Part shown: piece after piece, positions 1-8,236 of the stretch
How positions within the stretch are numbered: position 1 is the first letter of the stretch
How the letters are laid out: each line of letters opens with the position of its first letter
Origin: Mycobacterium sp. SMC-2
GTDB taxonomy: Bacteria > Actinomycetota > Actinomycetes > Mycobacteriales > Mycobacteriaceae
Length of the DNA stretch: 64,000 bases
Direction: 5' to 3'
Assembly (NCBI RefSeq): GCF_025263485.1
Contig: NZ_CP079863.1
Coordinates: forward strand, 5,704,001 to 5,768,000
Notes under the pieces: model-generated
Seen by the model: the letters and a program-made list of their open reading frames with translations, nothing else
The model's database searches: none
What the model was told of the DNA's origin: nothing
Position numbers and translations under genes: made by a program

Positions 1-849
1 ATGCCCGCGTCGGGCGACTGCGATTTCGTCACTGACTTCGCGATCCTGCTGCCCTTGCGGATCATCGACACCATGCTCGGTGTGCCGCGCGAGCACGAGC
101 AGTTCATTCTCCAGTCCACCAACGTGATTTTGGGGGCCTCGGACCCGGAATATGTGCCCGAACAAAGCGTGGCCGGTATCGAGGCCGCCGTCACCGAGAC
201 AAGTGTCAAGATGATTGACCTGCTCAAGGGGATCGCCGAGGACCGCATCGCCAACCCCACCAACGATGTGATCAGCAAGCTGGTCACCTCGGAGGAGGAG
301 AACCTCACTCCGCAGGAGCTGGCGAAGTTCTTCATCCTGCTGGTGGGGGCGGGTAACGAGACCACGCGTAATGCGTTGACCCACGGTCTGCACATCCTGA
401 CCCACCACCCCGATCAGCGTGACAGGCTACTCAGCGACTACGACGCGCTCGCCCCCCGGGCGGTCGAGGAGATTCTGCGTTACGGCAGCCCGGTGATCCA
501 TATGCGCCGAACCGTGACCGCCGACGGGGTGACGCTGGCATCCGGTTCTCACACTTTCAGCAAGGGCGACCGGGTGGTGATGTGGTACGGGGCGGCCAAC
601 CGCGATCCGGCGGCCTTCGACGAACCGGAGGTCTTTGACATCACCCGCACCCCGAACAATCACCTGGCCTTCGGTGGTCCCGGACCGCATTTCTGCCTGG
701 GTGCACACCTGGCCCGGCTGGAGCTCAACGTGGCGTTGAAGATGATCTACGACCGCTACCCCGACATCAGAACAGTCGGCGAACCCGTGATGCTGCGCTC
801 CAACTTCGTCAACGGCATCAAGCACCTGAACGCGACGTACACGCCATGA
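1..849 (+). CDS. Cytochrome P450, 5' end outside window
   Basis: Heme-thiolate monooxygenase that would hydroxylate a hydrophobic substrate using electrons from a ferredoxin. The visible 282 residues carry the I-helix motif AGNETT (about 117-122), the ExxR pair E157/R160 and the heme loop FGGPGPHFCLG with Cys232. P450s of this class are about 400-420 residues and the visible part begins in the middle helices, so the ATG at base 1 is probably internal and about 120-130 residues are missing. The C-terminal style resembles actinobacterial sterol/alkyl hydroxylases of the CYP125/142 type (impression, not a search). Its stop overlaps the next start (ATGA), so it heads a four-gene operon. Confidence 0.9.
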   Translation: MPASGDCDFVTDFAILLPLRIIDTMLGVPREHEQFILQSTNVILGASDPEYVPEQSVAGIEAAVTETSVKMIDLLKGIAEDRIANPTNDVISKLVTSEEENLTPQELAKFFILLVGAGNETTRNALTHGLHILTHHPDQRDRLLSDYDALAPRAVEEILRYGSPVIHMRRTVTADGVTLASGSHTFSKGDRVVMWYGAANRDPAAFDEPEVFDITRTPNNHLAFGGPGPHFCLGAHLARLELNVALKMIYDRYPDIRTVGEPVMLRSNFVNGIKHLNATYTP

Positions 850-1643
850 CCACCACCATCCTGTCCGACGTCGCCGATGGTGTCATGACCATCACGCTCA
901 ACCGGCCGGATGCAGCCAACGCGTTGCGACCCGCCGACCGCGACGCCCTCATCGCGCTGTTGGCGGCCGCTGACTCCGACGAGCGGGCACGCGTTGTGGT
1001 GTTGCGCGCCACCGGGAAACATTTCTGCTCCGGCGCCGATGTGAACACGTTGCAGGACCGCCGTCAGACGGTCGACAAACGGGTACTGGATCCGATGCGG
1101 CGCATCATGAACGGCGCACAGAAGCTGGTGGCCGGCATCTTGGACTGCAACAAACCGGTCATTGCCGTGGTGCAGGGCGCCGCCGCCGGACTCGGCGCCC
1201 ACATGGCCTACGCCAGCGATTTGGTCATCGCGGCCGAGAACGCCTACTTCGCAGAATCTTTCGTCAAGCGGGGCCTTGCCGTCGACGGTGGTGGCTGCTA
1301 CCTGCTGCCTCGGCGCATCGGCATGCAGAAAGCCAAGGAGATGGCGTTCTTTGGGGAAAAGCTGGGTGCTGCCGAGGCGTTGGCCCTGGGCCTGGTGAAC
1401 CGGGTGGTGCCGGTCGAGGAACTCGACGCCGTGGTAGCCGACTTCGCCGGCCGACTGGCCACGGCGCCCACCAGCGCGATCGCGCTCACCAAGCGCCTGC
1501 TCAACGGCTCCCCCGACTGCGACCGCAGCGCCGCATTCACCGCCGAGGCGATGGCCCAGGAGATCCAGTCGTATTCGCATGACTCCCAAGAGGGTGTGCA
1601 GGCTTTTGTCGAGAAACGCCCGACCCGCTACACGGGGTGGTGA
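846..1643 (+). CDS. Crotonase-fold enoyl-CoA hydratase/isomerase family protein
   Basis: 265-residue crotonase-family enzyme acting on an acyl-CoA. The oxyanion-hole segments CSGAD (near residue 60) and AAAGLG (near 117) are present. Aligned by eye to rat enoyl-CoA hydratase, Glu144 is His and Glu164 is Phe, while an Asp follows in GLAVDGG, a position used by Delta3-Delta2 isomerases. An isomerase or C-C lyase is therefore more likely than a hydratase (inference). It is translationally coupled to the P450 and followed by a DUF35 gene. Confidence 0.85.
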   Translation: MTTTILSDVADGVMTITLNRPDAANALRPADRDALIALLAAADSDERARVVVLRATGKHFCSGADVNTLQDRRQTVDKRVLDPMRRIMNGAQKLVAGILDCNKPVIAVVQGAAAGLGAHMAYASDLVIAAENAYFAESFVKRGLAVDGGGCYLLPRRIGMQKAKEMAFFGEKLGAAEALALGLVNRVVPVEELDAVVADFAGRLATAPTSAIALTKRLLNGSPDCDRSAAFTAEAMAQEIQSYSHDSQEGVQAFVEKRPTRYTGW

Positions 1644-1645
1644 CC

Positions 1646-2071
1646 ATGGCCCGTGCCGACATCCCGGTGATCGACCCGGCCAGCGCACCGTATTGGCAGG
1701 CTGCGCGGGAGGGTCGGCTGCTGATCGCGCACTGCCGCGCCTGCGCGACGGTGCACCACTACCCGCGGCCGTTTTGCCCACATTGCTGGAGCGAGGACGT
1801 CGTTCCGGTCCAGGCCAGCGGTAGCGGCACCCTGTACACGTATTCGACGGTGTACGTCAACGACCTCCCGCCGTTCTGCGACCGGGTGCCCTATGTCGCG
1901 GGCATTGTCGAACTTGCCGAGGGGCCGCGGGTGATGACGATGATCGAGGGTGTTCCCGACGAACAGCTCCGCATCGGAATGGCGGTCACCGCTGAATTCC
2001 GGCCCGTCGACGACCAGGATCCGGACAGCCCCTATCTGACGGTCTTCACCGCAAGCAAGGAGGACGAGTGA
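1646..2071 (+). CDS. DUF35 OB-fold/zinc-ribbon protein
   Basis: 141-residue protein with an N-terminal helix, a rubredoxin-like zinc ribbon (CRAC then CPHC) and a C-terminal OB fold. DUF35 proteins are known as acyl-CoA-binding partners of thiolase-fold aldolases and thiolases, and of MaoC-like hydratases such as ChsH1/ChsH2. No thiolase gene is adjacent, so the partner may be the thiolase-like protein at 8233-9378 (inference). ATG 1646 is preferred because GGGTGG lies at a good distance; a GTG at 1637 is also in frame. Confidence 0.85.
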   Translation: MARADIPVIDPASAPYWQAAREGRLLIAHCRACATVHHYPRPFCPHCWSEDVVPVQASGSGTLYTYSTVYVNDLPPFCDRVPYVAGIVELAEGPRVMTMIEGVPDEQLRIGMAVTAEFRPVDDQDPDSPYLTVFTASKEDE

Positions 2072-2994
2072 GAGGACTACTCGACGGAAAGGTTGCGTTG
2101 GTCACCGGCGCCGGACACGGCATCGGTCGTGGGCATGCGCTGGAGTTGGCCAAGCACGGCGCGACGGTGATCGTCAACGACCTGGGCACCTCATTGGCCG
2201 GTGAGGGGAGTGGAAAGGTCGCCGACGAGGTGGTGCAGATCATCGAAAGCCGAGGCGGCGAGGCGGTTTCGGATTTCAGCGACGTCGGCGACGAACAGCA
2301 GGTCGAGCTCGCGGTCGAACGCGCCTACTCCCAGCTGGGTCGGCTCGACATCCTCGTGAACAATGCGGGGATCGTCCGCGATAAGGCGATCTGGAACATG
2401 ACCGTCGAGGACTTCGACCTCGTGATGCGGGTGCATGTTCGGGGCAGCTGGCTGACCAGCCGCGCGGTAACCCGACAATGGCGTGCGGAGTCGAAGGCCA
2501 AGGATGGCGCCAAGGTGTATGGCCGGATCATCAACACCACCTCGGGAGCCGGCCTGCACGGACACTTCGGGCAGACCAACTACAGTGCGGCCAAGGCAGC
2601 GATCGTTGGCCTGACGCAGACCCTGAGTCTGGAACTGGCCTCGATCGGCGCCACCGCCAACGTCATCAGCCCCGGTGGCCGTACGCGGATGTCCGCGTCG
2701 ATGCCCGGAGCTGCGGCGGCGATCGAAGCCGACGAACGCGCCGAGGACGAGTTCGACCCCAAGGACCCGTCGCTGGGCTCGCCGGTGGTGGCGTGGCTGG
2801 CAAGTCCGGAAGCCGGCCACATAAGCGGACAAGTCATCCGCGCGCTCGGGGAGAACATCCAGTTACTTAAGGGCTGGCATCCGGTCGCGACGGTCTCTAG
2901 CGGCCAGAAGCGCTGGGACGCAAACAAGCTCGGTGTGATCATGGCGACTGATGTGTTCGGCACCCGGAATCCGGGACTGCGGCTCGGCGGCTGA
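2068..2994 (+). CDS. SDR, (3R)-hydroxyacyl-CoA/17beta-HSD type
   Basis: 308-residue NAD(P)-dependent dehydrogenase. The Rossmann motif TGAGHGIG is near residue 13, NNAG near 94, and the catalytic Tyr/Lys sit in YSAAK near 171. The length and the segment around SGAGLHGHFGQTNYS resemble the dehydrogenase domain of peroxisomal multifunctional enzyme 2 and mycobacterial Hsd4A-type enzymes, which oxidise 3-hydroxyacyl-CoA or 17-hydroxysteroids. GTG start overlaps the preceding stop (GTGA). It is the last gene of the P450 operon. Confidence 0.85.
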   Translation: MRGLLDGKVALVTGAGHGIGRGHALELAKHGATVIVNDLGTSLAGEGSGKVADEVVQIIESRGGEAVSDFSDVGDEQQVELAVERAYSQLGRLDILVNNAGIVRDKAIWNMTVEDFDLVMRVHVRGSWLTSRAVTRQWRAESKAKDGAKVYGRIINTTSGAGLHGHFGQTNYSAAKAAIVGLTQTLSLELASIGATANVISPGGRTRMSASMPGAAAAIEADERAEDEFDPKDPSLGSPVVAWLASPEAGHISGQVIRALGENIQLLKGWHPVATVSSGQKRWDANKLGVIMATDVFGTRNPGLRLGG

Positions 2995-3288
2995 CTGCCC
3001 GCGTCACCAGGCAGCGCGGCGCGCCGATCGCGAGTGCTGCAGTGCGGCACCAGCTTGTCGCCCGCCGTCCCGCCGGATGGGTATCGGTGGGGCCAGGCGC
3101 ATCGCGAGCTGCAGGCCCAGCAACCGCTTGACCGTCGCTACGGTGGTTCCGGGCCAACGCCGGGTCCCCCCGCGACGCGCACCTTCTGCGCACCTTCTGA
3201 TGTCGTCCGGCGTTCCGAACCGCAATGGCAACACCGAGGGGGTAAGCCGGGCCGGACTAGCCGAAACTGGGGCGCTGCCCCACTCGGT
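2995..3288. other. Convergent intergenic region, no gene seen
   Basis: This 294-base stretch lies between the SDR and the convergent bioF gene. Open frames cross it on both strands, but none has a ribosome site or a recognisable protein. I saw no strong terminator hairpin. Confidence 0.5.
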
Positions 3289-4422
3289 TTATGCCACCGC
3301 CGCGCGAATGTCGCTGAGAACCGTTGCGATGGTGTCCATCTCGGTGTCGGTTAGGTTGGCGCGCGCCGTCAAACGCAGCCGCGAGGTGCCGGCTGGCACG
3401 GTCGGCGGCCGAAAGCAGCCGACGCTCAGTCCACCGGCTCGGCAGGCCTCAGCGGCCGCATAGGCGCGCTGCGGTTCCCCCAGCACGTAGGAGACGACCG
3501 CCGAATCAGGTTCGGCCACCGACACGAAGCGCGAGATCTCGGCGGCGCGGGCCAGTGCCCGACCTGCCATCGTCGGGTCCTGGCGCAACAGCCGTAACGA
3601 GGCGAGCGCGGCACCCACGGCTGCCGGGGCGAGTCCGGTGTCGAAGATGAACGTCCGTGCGGTATCGATCAGGTGGCTGCGCAGTCGCTCGCTGCCCAGC
3701 ACCACACCGCCCTGGGCTGCCAGCGCCTTCGACAGCGTCGCGGTGATCACCAGATCTGGCTGGCCGGCCAGACCGAGCTCGTGCACGAGACCGCGACCGC
3801 CCTCGCCGCGTACGCCGATGCCGTGCGCCTCGTCGACGATCAGCACCGCCTGGTGGGCGCGCACCACGCGGTGCAGCTCCGCCAATGGCGCCAGGTCGCC
3901 ATCGGCGCTGAACACCGATTCGGTGATCACCAGGGCGCGCTCCTCGGTGCGTTCGGCCAGCAGCCGCTCGACAGACCCGACGTCACCGTGCGGGGTGACC
4001 TCCACCCTGGCTCTCGACAGCCGGCAGGCATCCACCAGCGAGGCGTGGCTGCTGGCATCGGAGACCACCAGCGTTCCGCGAGCGGCCAGGGCCGTCACCA
4101 CGCCCAGATTCGCGGCGTACCCGGAGGCGAACACCAGGCCTGCCTCTGCGCCGACGAAGTCGGCAAGCTCTGTCTCCAGCTGCTCGTGGTCAAGGGTCGT
4201 ACCCGTCACCAGCCGAGACCCGGTTGCGCCGGTGCCCCAGGTGCAGACGGCCTCGATCGCACCCCGGATCACTGCGGGATGTCGTGACAGTCCCAGGTAG
4301 TCGTTGGATGCCAGATCGATCAGCCCGGTCCGCGGTGGTCGCGCCCGCAACTCCCGGCGCAGGCCGGCCCGCACGCGGTCGTCGGCACGCAGGTCCATCC
4401 AGTTAAGCGGGTCCAAATCCAC
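3289..4422 (-). CDS. bioF: 8-amino-7-oxononanoate synthase
   Basis: 377-residue PLP-dependent alpha-oxoamine synthase, normally condensing pimeloyl-thioester with L-alanine in biotin synthesis. Family hallmarks are ASNDYLG (39-44), GTGATGSR (63-70), VDEAHG (196-201) and the PLP lysine in TLSK (Lys232). Similarity to mycobacterial BioF1, recalled from memory, runs along the whole length. bioA and bioD are not beside it, unlike the usual mycobacterial bio operon, so this may be a second copy or a relocated gene. It could also make a different amino-ketone. Confidence 0.85.
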   Translation of the reverse strand: MDLDPLNWMDLRADDRVRAGLRRELRARPPRTGLIDLASNDYLGLSRHPAVIRGAIEAVCTWGTGATGSRLVTGTTLDHEQLETELADFVGAEAGLVFASGYAANLGVVTALAARGTLVVSDASSHASLVDACRLSRARVEVTPHGDVGSVERLLAERTEERALVITESVFSADGDLAPLAELHRVVRAHQAVLIVDEAHGIGVRGEGGRGLVHELGLAGQPDLVITATLSKALAAQGGVVLGSERLRSHLIDTARTFIFDTGLAPAAVGAALASLRLLRQDPTMAGRALARAAEISRFVSVAEPDSAVVSYVLGEPQRAYAAAEACRAGGLSVGCFRPPTVPAGTSRLRLTARANLTDTEMDTIATVLSDIRAAVA

Positions 4423-4549
4423 AGCTAGCGAGCTTACTTAAACATCGTTCAATGCTTGCCGCGGGCTGCGGATATGGGCCGCCGGCCCCCGCCGAGGGAT
4501 TTCACGCGTGCTCTGGGGCGCTTGCCTGCCCGCACGGTGCAGCCGACCG

Positions 4550-4750
4550 TTATTCGTCGTCGACGACTTTCAGTACCCCTTCCGGGCAGGCGCTTGCACC
4601 TGCGATCGCGCGATCGCGCAGCGATTCGTCGATCACGCTGGGCGGTGGCAGGAGATACCCGTTGTCGTCGAGCACGTAGACGTCGGGCGCCGCCGCATAA
4701 CACTGTGCATGTCCGACGCAGCGGGATTGGTCGAATTCGATTCTGGGCAT
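4550..4750 (-). CDS. [3Fe-4S]-type ferredoxin of a P450 system
   Basis: 66-residue ferredoxin that would pass electrons to the P450 encoded just upstream. Cluster motif: Cys11, His14 in place of the second Cys, Cys17, and Cys55-Pro56. Mycobacterial P450-associated ferredoxins typically have a single cluster with a variable residue at this second position. The start overlaps the P450 stop (TGATG), so the two are translationally coupled. No ferredoxin reductase gene is visible in the window. Confidence 0.93.
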   Translation of the reverse strand: MPRIEFDQSRCVGHAQCYAAAPDVYVLDDNGYLLPPPSVIDESLRDRAIAGASACPEGVLKVVDDE

Positions 4751-5976
4751 CAGGATTTCACTTCCTTACGGTTGCCCGGGGTGAACTTGATCGGCAGGCT
4801 GCGCGGGGCGTATACCTCACCGGCGTCCTCGAACATCACCTCCGGCCCGTTGGCTTCGAAGTCGGGCAGGCGCTCGAGGATTTCGGAGATCATCTCCTGA
4901 AACATCATCCGCGCCAGATGTGAGCCAAGGCAGCGGTGTTGTCCGACCCCGAAGGCCATGTGTTTCTGGCTGTTCTTGCGCCACAGGTCGATCTTGTCCG
5001 GTTCGTCGAACACTGCCGGGTCGCGGTTTGCCGCCGCCCACATGAGGATGGCGCGGTCACCGGCTTTGAGTTGCTGGCCGTGGAAGTCGGCGTCGCGCGA
5101 GACCGTGCGGGCCAGCCCCAAGGTCGGTGTGGCATGCCGGAGGAACTCGTCGGTGGCGGGTTTGAGCAATTCCGGCTGCTCGATGAGGATTCGGCGGAGC
5201 TCAGGCTGATTGATCAAGCGCAGCAGCACATTTCCAGTCAGGCCGCTGGTGGTGTCCATGCCGCCCAGCATCATCATCACGGTGTACATGGTGATCTGCA
5301 TGTCGTCGAGTGGGACGCCGTCGATCTGCCCGTTTAAGATCTCGCCGAAAAGGTCGTCGCCATTCTCACCGGCCTCGCGGCGCTCGGCCATGTGCTTGTG
5401 GATTTCGGCGAACAGCTCCATGGCCGCGGTGGCGGCCTTCTGCTCATCGTGGGTGCGGTCGTGGACGAAGGTGTGCACCCAGTTCACCCACTGCAGATAC
5501 TTCGACTCGTCGAACCCGAGCATGTGCAGCACGAGTTTGGCGGGCAGCGGGGTGGTCAGCTCGCCAACGATGTCGCATTCACCTCGCTCGATGAACTCGT
5601 CGACCATCTCGGAGGCCATCCGTCGCGCCTCCGGTCTTAGCCGTTCGGCCGCGCCGGGCGCGAACGTCTTGACCGTTACCTGGCGCATCTTCTTCGTCAG
5701 CGGCGGATCGGTCTCGATCGGCAGGATCGGGAACGGAGCCGTGCTGGCCGGCACACCGACCGACGGGTAGGAATTGAACAGTTCGTCGTCGCGGGCGGCC
5801 TCGAACACCGACTCGTAGTCCAGCAGCGACCAGAAGCCGCCATGCTGCTCGGAATGGGTAACCGGGCACTGCGCGCGCATCTGCGCGAGCGCCGCGTGGG
5901 GCGGCGCCTCCCGGAATTCCGGCGAATGGTGATCGAAGTTCGCGTGGAGCGGGCAGACCTCCTGCTCGACTGTCAT
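4750..5976 (-). CDS. Cytochrome P450
   Basis: Full-length P450 (408 residues) with I-helix GGMDTT (238-243), ExxR E277/R280 and heme loop FGVGQHRCLG with Cys349. I chose ATG 5976 because GAAGGGA lies 8 bases upstream; ATG 5982 is too close to it. The ferredoxin gene follows directly. The divergent TetR gene (6102) and the inverted repeats between them suggest a locally controlled hydroxylation unit. The substrate is unknown. Confidence 0.95.
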   Translation of the reverse strand: MTVEQEVCPLHANFDHHSPEFREAPPHAALAQMRAQCPVTHSEQHGGFWSLLDYESVFEAARDDELFNSYPSVGVPASTAPFPILPIETDPPLTKKMRQVTVKTFAPGAAERLRPEARRMASEMVDEFIERGECDIVGELTTPLPAKLVLHMLGFDESKYLQWVNWVHTFVHDRTHDEQKAATAAMELFAEIHKHMAERREAGENGDDLFGEILNGQIDGVPLDDMQITMYTVMMMLGGMDTTSGLTGNVLLRLINQPELRRILIEQPELLKPATDEFLRHATPTLGLARTVSRDADFHGQQLKAGDRAILMWAAANRDPAVFDEPDKIDLWRKNSQKHMAFGVGQHRCLGSHLARMMFQEMISEILERLPDFEANGPEVMFEDAGEVYAPRSLPIKFTPGNRKEVKS

Positions 5977-6010
5977 GACCATCGTCCCTTCGTGGACTGC
6001 GAGAACGTGT

Positions 6011-6028
6011 CGCAAACTACAGTTTGCG
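6011..6028. promoter_or_regulatory. Perfect inverted repeat, candidate operator
   Basis: CGCAAACT-AC-AGTTTGCG has perfect 8-bp arms and a 2-bp spacer. It lies 35 bases upstream of the P450 start, in the P450/TetR divergent promoter region. This is typical placement for a TetR-family operator (inference). Confidence 0.6.
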
Positions 6029-6034
6029 TTACTT

Positions 6035-6050
6035 TGTAGTGTGCGCTACA
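6035..6050. promoter_or_regulatory. Inverted repeat TGTAG-N6-CTACA
   Basis: Second inverted repeat in the same divergent region, with 5-bp arms; a further TGTAG half site lies at 6064-6068. It sits 52 bases before the TetR start. It may be another TetR site or a promoter element. Confidence 0.45.
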
Positions 6051-6101
6051 CGCTAAGCAATTGTGTAGTCTCGGTCAAGCGTCACAGGTAAGGTGCCGAT
6101 C

Positions 6102-6743
6102 ATGACGGTCACCGGACAGTCAGCTCCCGGCCGCGCCACGGCTTGGGGCGCCGACACACCTGTCGACGAACAGCAGGCCCGGGATCGGCTGCTCGACGCC
6201 GCCGAGGCCTGCTACGCCGACCGCGGGCCCAGCCGCACGCGGATGAGCGACATCGCGTACCGCGCCGGCGTACACCGCACCACGGTGTACTCGTATTTCC
6301 CCAACAAAGATGCGGTGCTGGCAGCATGTTTCGTGCGCGCGGTGACCGAGGTCCTGGATGCGGGTGAGCCATGCTGGCACACCGACGAGCCGTTCCTCGA
6401 GCAACTGGTGCAGGCGGTCCTTGTCGGTATGGAGACCGGGCGACGATCACCGTCGATGCGGCTGCTGATCGCTGAGCAGGAAGCCGGACGCACGTTCCGG
6501 GCCGCCGAAGCCTCCGAGTTGTGGCGCCGAGACCTTGCCGAAAACCTCGGTCAACGCATCGCGGCCGCAGCCGCCGCCGGTCAGGTCCGCGACGACGTGT
6601 CCCCGGAAACAATGGCGCACTGGGTCACCCGCATTGCGTTCAGCTTGATCGCCGAACCGGCCCGGCCCGAAGACGGCGGTGACGAGGGAATCTTGCGGAC
6701 CTTCCTCATCGCGTCCCTCGCGCCGCCGACAATCAACAAATGA
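6102..6743 (+). CDS. TetR/AcrR family transcriptional regulator
   Basis: 213-residue regulator. The N-terminal helix-turn-helix includes MSDIAYRAGVHRTTVYSYF (about residues 47-65), and the C-terminal half is a ligand-binding helical domain with no recognised ligand. ATG 6102 is chosen with AGGTAAGG upstream. Divergent transcription from the P450/ferredoxin pair suggests that it represses that pair and itself (inference). Confidence 0.92.
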   Translation: MTVTGQSAPGRATAWGADTPVDEQQARDRLLDAAEACYADRGPSRTRMSDIAYRAGVHRTTVYSYFPNKDAVLAACFVRAVTEVLDAGEPCWHTDEPFLEQLVQAVLVGMETGRRSPSMRLLIAEQEAGRTFRAAEASELWRRDLAENLGQRIAAAAAAGQVRDDVSPETMAHWVTRIAFSLIAEPARPEDGGDEGILRTFLIASLAPPTINK

Positions 6744-6796
6744 CGTCACTTCCGAGCAGCCGGATGGATCCGGAAAGGACTGAGTCGTAGGGAATT

Positions 6797-8236
6797 TCAC
6801 GTTCCGTGACCTCGGACATTTGCCGCGGCCAACGAACGCAACGCTGACCGGTCTGGTTTGAACATCGCGGTGAGCGGGATGTCGTCGACCACGATGAGCT
6901 GATCCGGCGCCTTGTAATCGGCCAGCTGCGTATGCACATGGGTCCGAAGTTCCGGCAGCGACGGCGGCGCGGAGGCGTCTTTCGGCACGACGAAGACCAC
7001 ACCGATCTCGCCGATCACGGGCGCCGGGCACCCGACGACCACCGCCCGCGAGACGGCCGGATGTGTGGCAATGACCTGCTCCACCTCGACTGGGTGCACA
7101 TTGAACCCGCCACGGATGTACATGTCATCACGGCGCCCGATCAGCGACAGCGTGCCGTCGTCGTGCACCACACCCAAGTCGCCGGTACGTAACCAGCCGT
7201 CACGCAACACTTCCGCGGTCAGTTCGGGATTGCGCCAGTAACCCCGCATCACGCACGGCCCGCGGACCTCGACCACGCCGTCGCCACTCAGCCGCACCGC
7301 CATGCCTGGCGCCGGCCTGCCCACGGTGCGGAACTGGATGTCGGGTGCATCTTCGGGCTCGGTGCCGCAGATCGTCGGGCATTCGGTCATGGCGTAACGC
7401 ACCACCAGTGGCACGCCGATGCGGTCGGCTACCGCGCGCACCAACTCCGGAGACGCGGGTGCGGTCGCAACCACGCCCACGCGCAGATGTGGGAACATGG
7501 CCGGCGACACCTCCAATAACTTGGCCCATTGGGTGGGCACCGCACCCGCGACGGTGATCCGCTCCTCGTGCAGAGCGGTGGCCATCCCGGCGGCGGACCA
7601 TGGCGTCGGTGGAATCACAAGCGTTGTGCCCCAAAGTAGTTGGTCCCACAACTTGAACATGTAGCCGGCGTGGGCGAACGGCGTAGAGGTCAGGCGGCGG
7701 TCATAAGGTGCGCTCATCACCCCCGCTGAGACCGCACCGGCCAGTAGATTGTTCCCATCGAACACCGCTCCCTTGGGCAAGCCGGTGGTTCCGCTGGAGA
7801 AGATCAACGCGACGGGGTCATGACCGTCTATCTCAACATCAGGGACACCCGGAAATCGGTCGCCCCCTTCGTCGTAAAGGCGGCGCAGCTCGGCGGGTTC
7901 GGAAATTACCAGCGCCGGCTCCGTCTGCTCGAGGATGGCCCCAACCTCTCGGGGGCCCAGCCGGGGGTTGATCCCGGTGGTGATGGCACCGATGGTTGCC
8001 GCGGCGGCATAGCACGTCGCGTAATCGATCCCCGACGGCAATCGCAGCGCCACCACGTCGCCCTTGCCGACCCCACGGGCGACCAACCCGGGCGCAACCC
8101 TGCGGGAGCGCGACGCCCATTCGGCGAACGAGATTCGCGAGCCGGGTTCGACGTACGCTTCACGGTCGCCGTACACCACGGCTGCGGCCTCCAGCAACTC
8201 GCGGGTGTTCGCGAAGTCACCACTCAGCGCTGTCAT
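6797..8236 (-). CDS. Acyl-CoA synthetase (AMP-forming)
   Basis: 479-residue ANL-superfamily ligase that activates a carboxylic acid to its CoA thioester. It has the P-loop motif SSGTTGLPKG, the YAMTE motif, the GWLRTGD hinge region and a C-terminal domain with GRRDDMYIRGGFNVHP. The usual catalytic Lys region near the C-terminus is present as ALRSLAAAN, so the exact Lys is unclear. The start overlaps the stop of the upstream thiolase-like gene (ATGA). It is the last gene of a four-gene beta-oxidation operon. Confidence 0.9.
   Translation of the reverse strand: MTALSGDFANTRELLEAAAVVYGDREAYVEPGSRISFAEWASRSRRVAPGLVARGVGKGDVVALRLPSGIDYATCYAAAATIGAITTGINPRLGPREVGAILEQTEPALVISEPAELRRLYDEGGDRFPGVPDVEIDGHDPVALIFSSGTTGLPKGAVFDGNNLLAGAVSAGVMSAPYDRRLTSTPFAHAGYMFKLWDQLLWGTTLVIPPTPWSAAGMATALHEERITVAGAVPTQWAKLLEVSPAMFPHLRVGVVATAPASPELVRAVADRIGVPLVVRYAMTECPTICGTEPEDAPDIQFRTVGRPAPGMAVRLSGDGVVEVRGPCVMRGYWRNPELTAEVLRDGWLRTGDLGVVHDDGTLSLIGRRDDMYIRGGFNVHPVEVEQVIATHPAVSRAVVVGCPAPVIGEIGVVFVVPKDASAPPSLPELRTHVHTQLADYKAPDQLIVVDDIPLTAMFKPDRSALRSLAAANVRGHGT

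Noticed and set aside
756..1781. Long open frame on the minus strand opposite the crotonase
   Set aside because: It overlaps well-supported genes, has no ribosome site and encodes low-complexity Arg/Gly/His-rich sequence typical of GC-rich antisense frames.
6760..6773. CCGGAT-GG-ATCCGG repeat between TetR and CoA-ligase ends
   Set aside because: Short arms and a 2-base centre; too weak to call a terminator.
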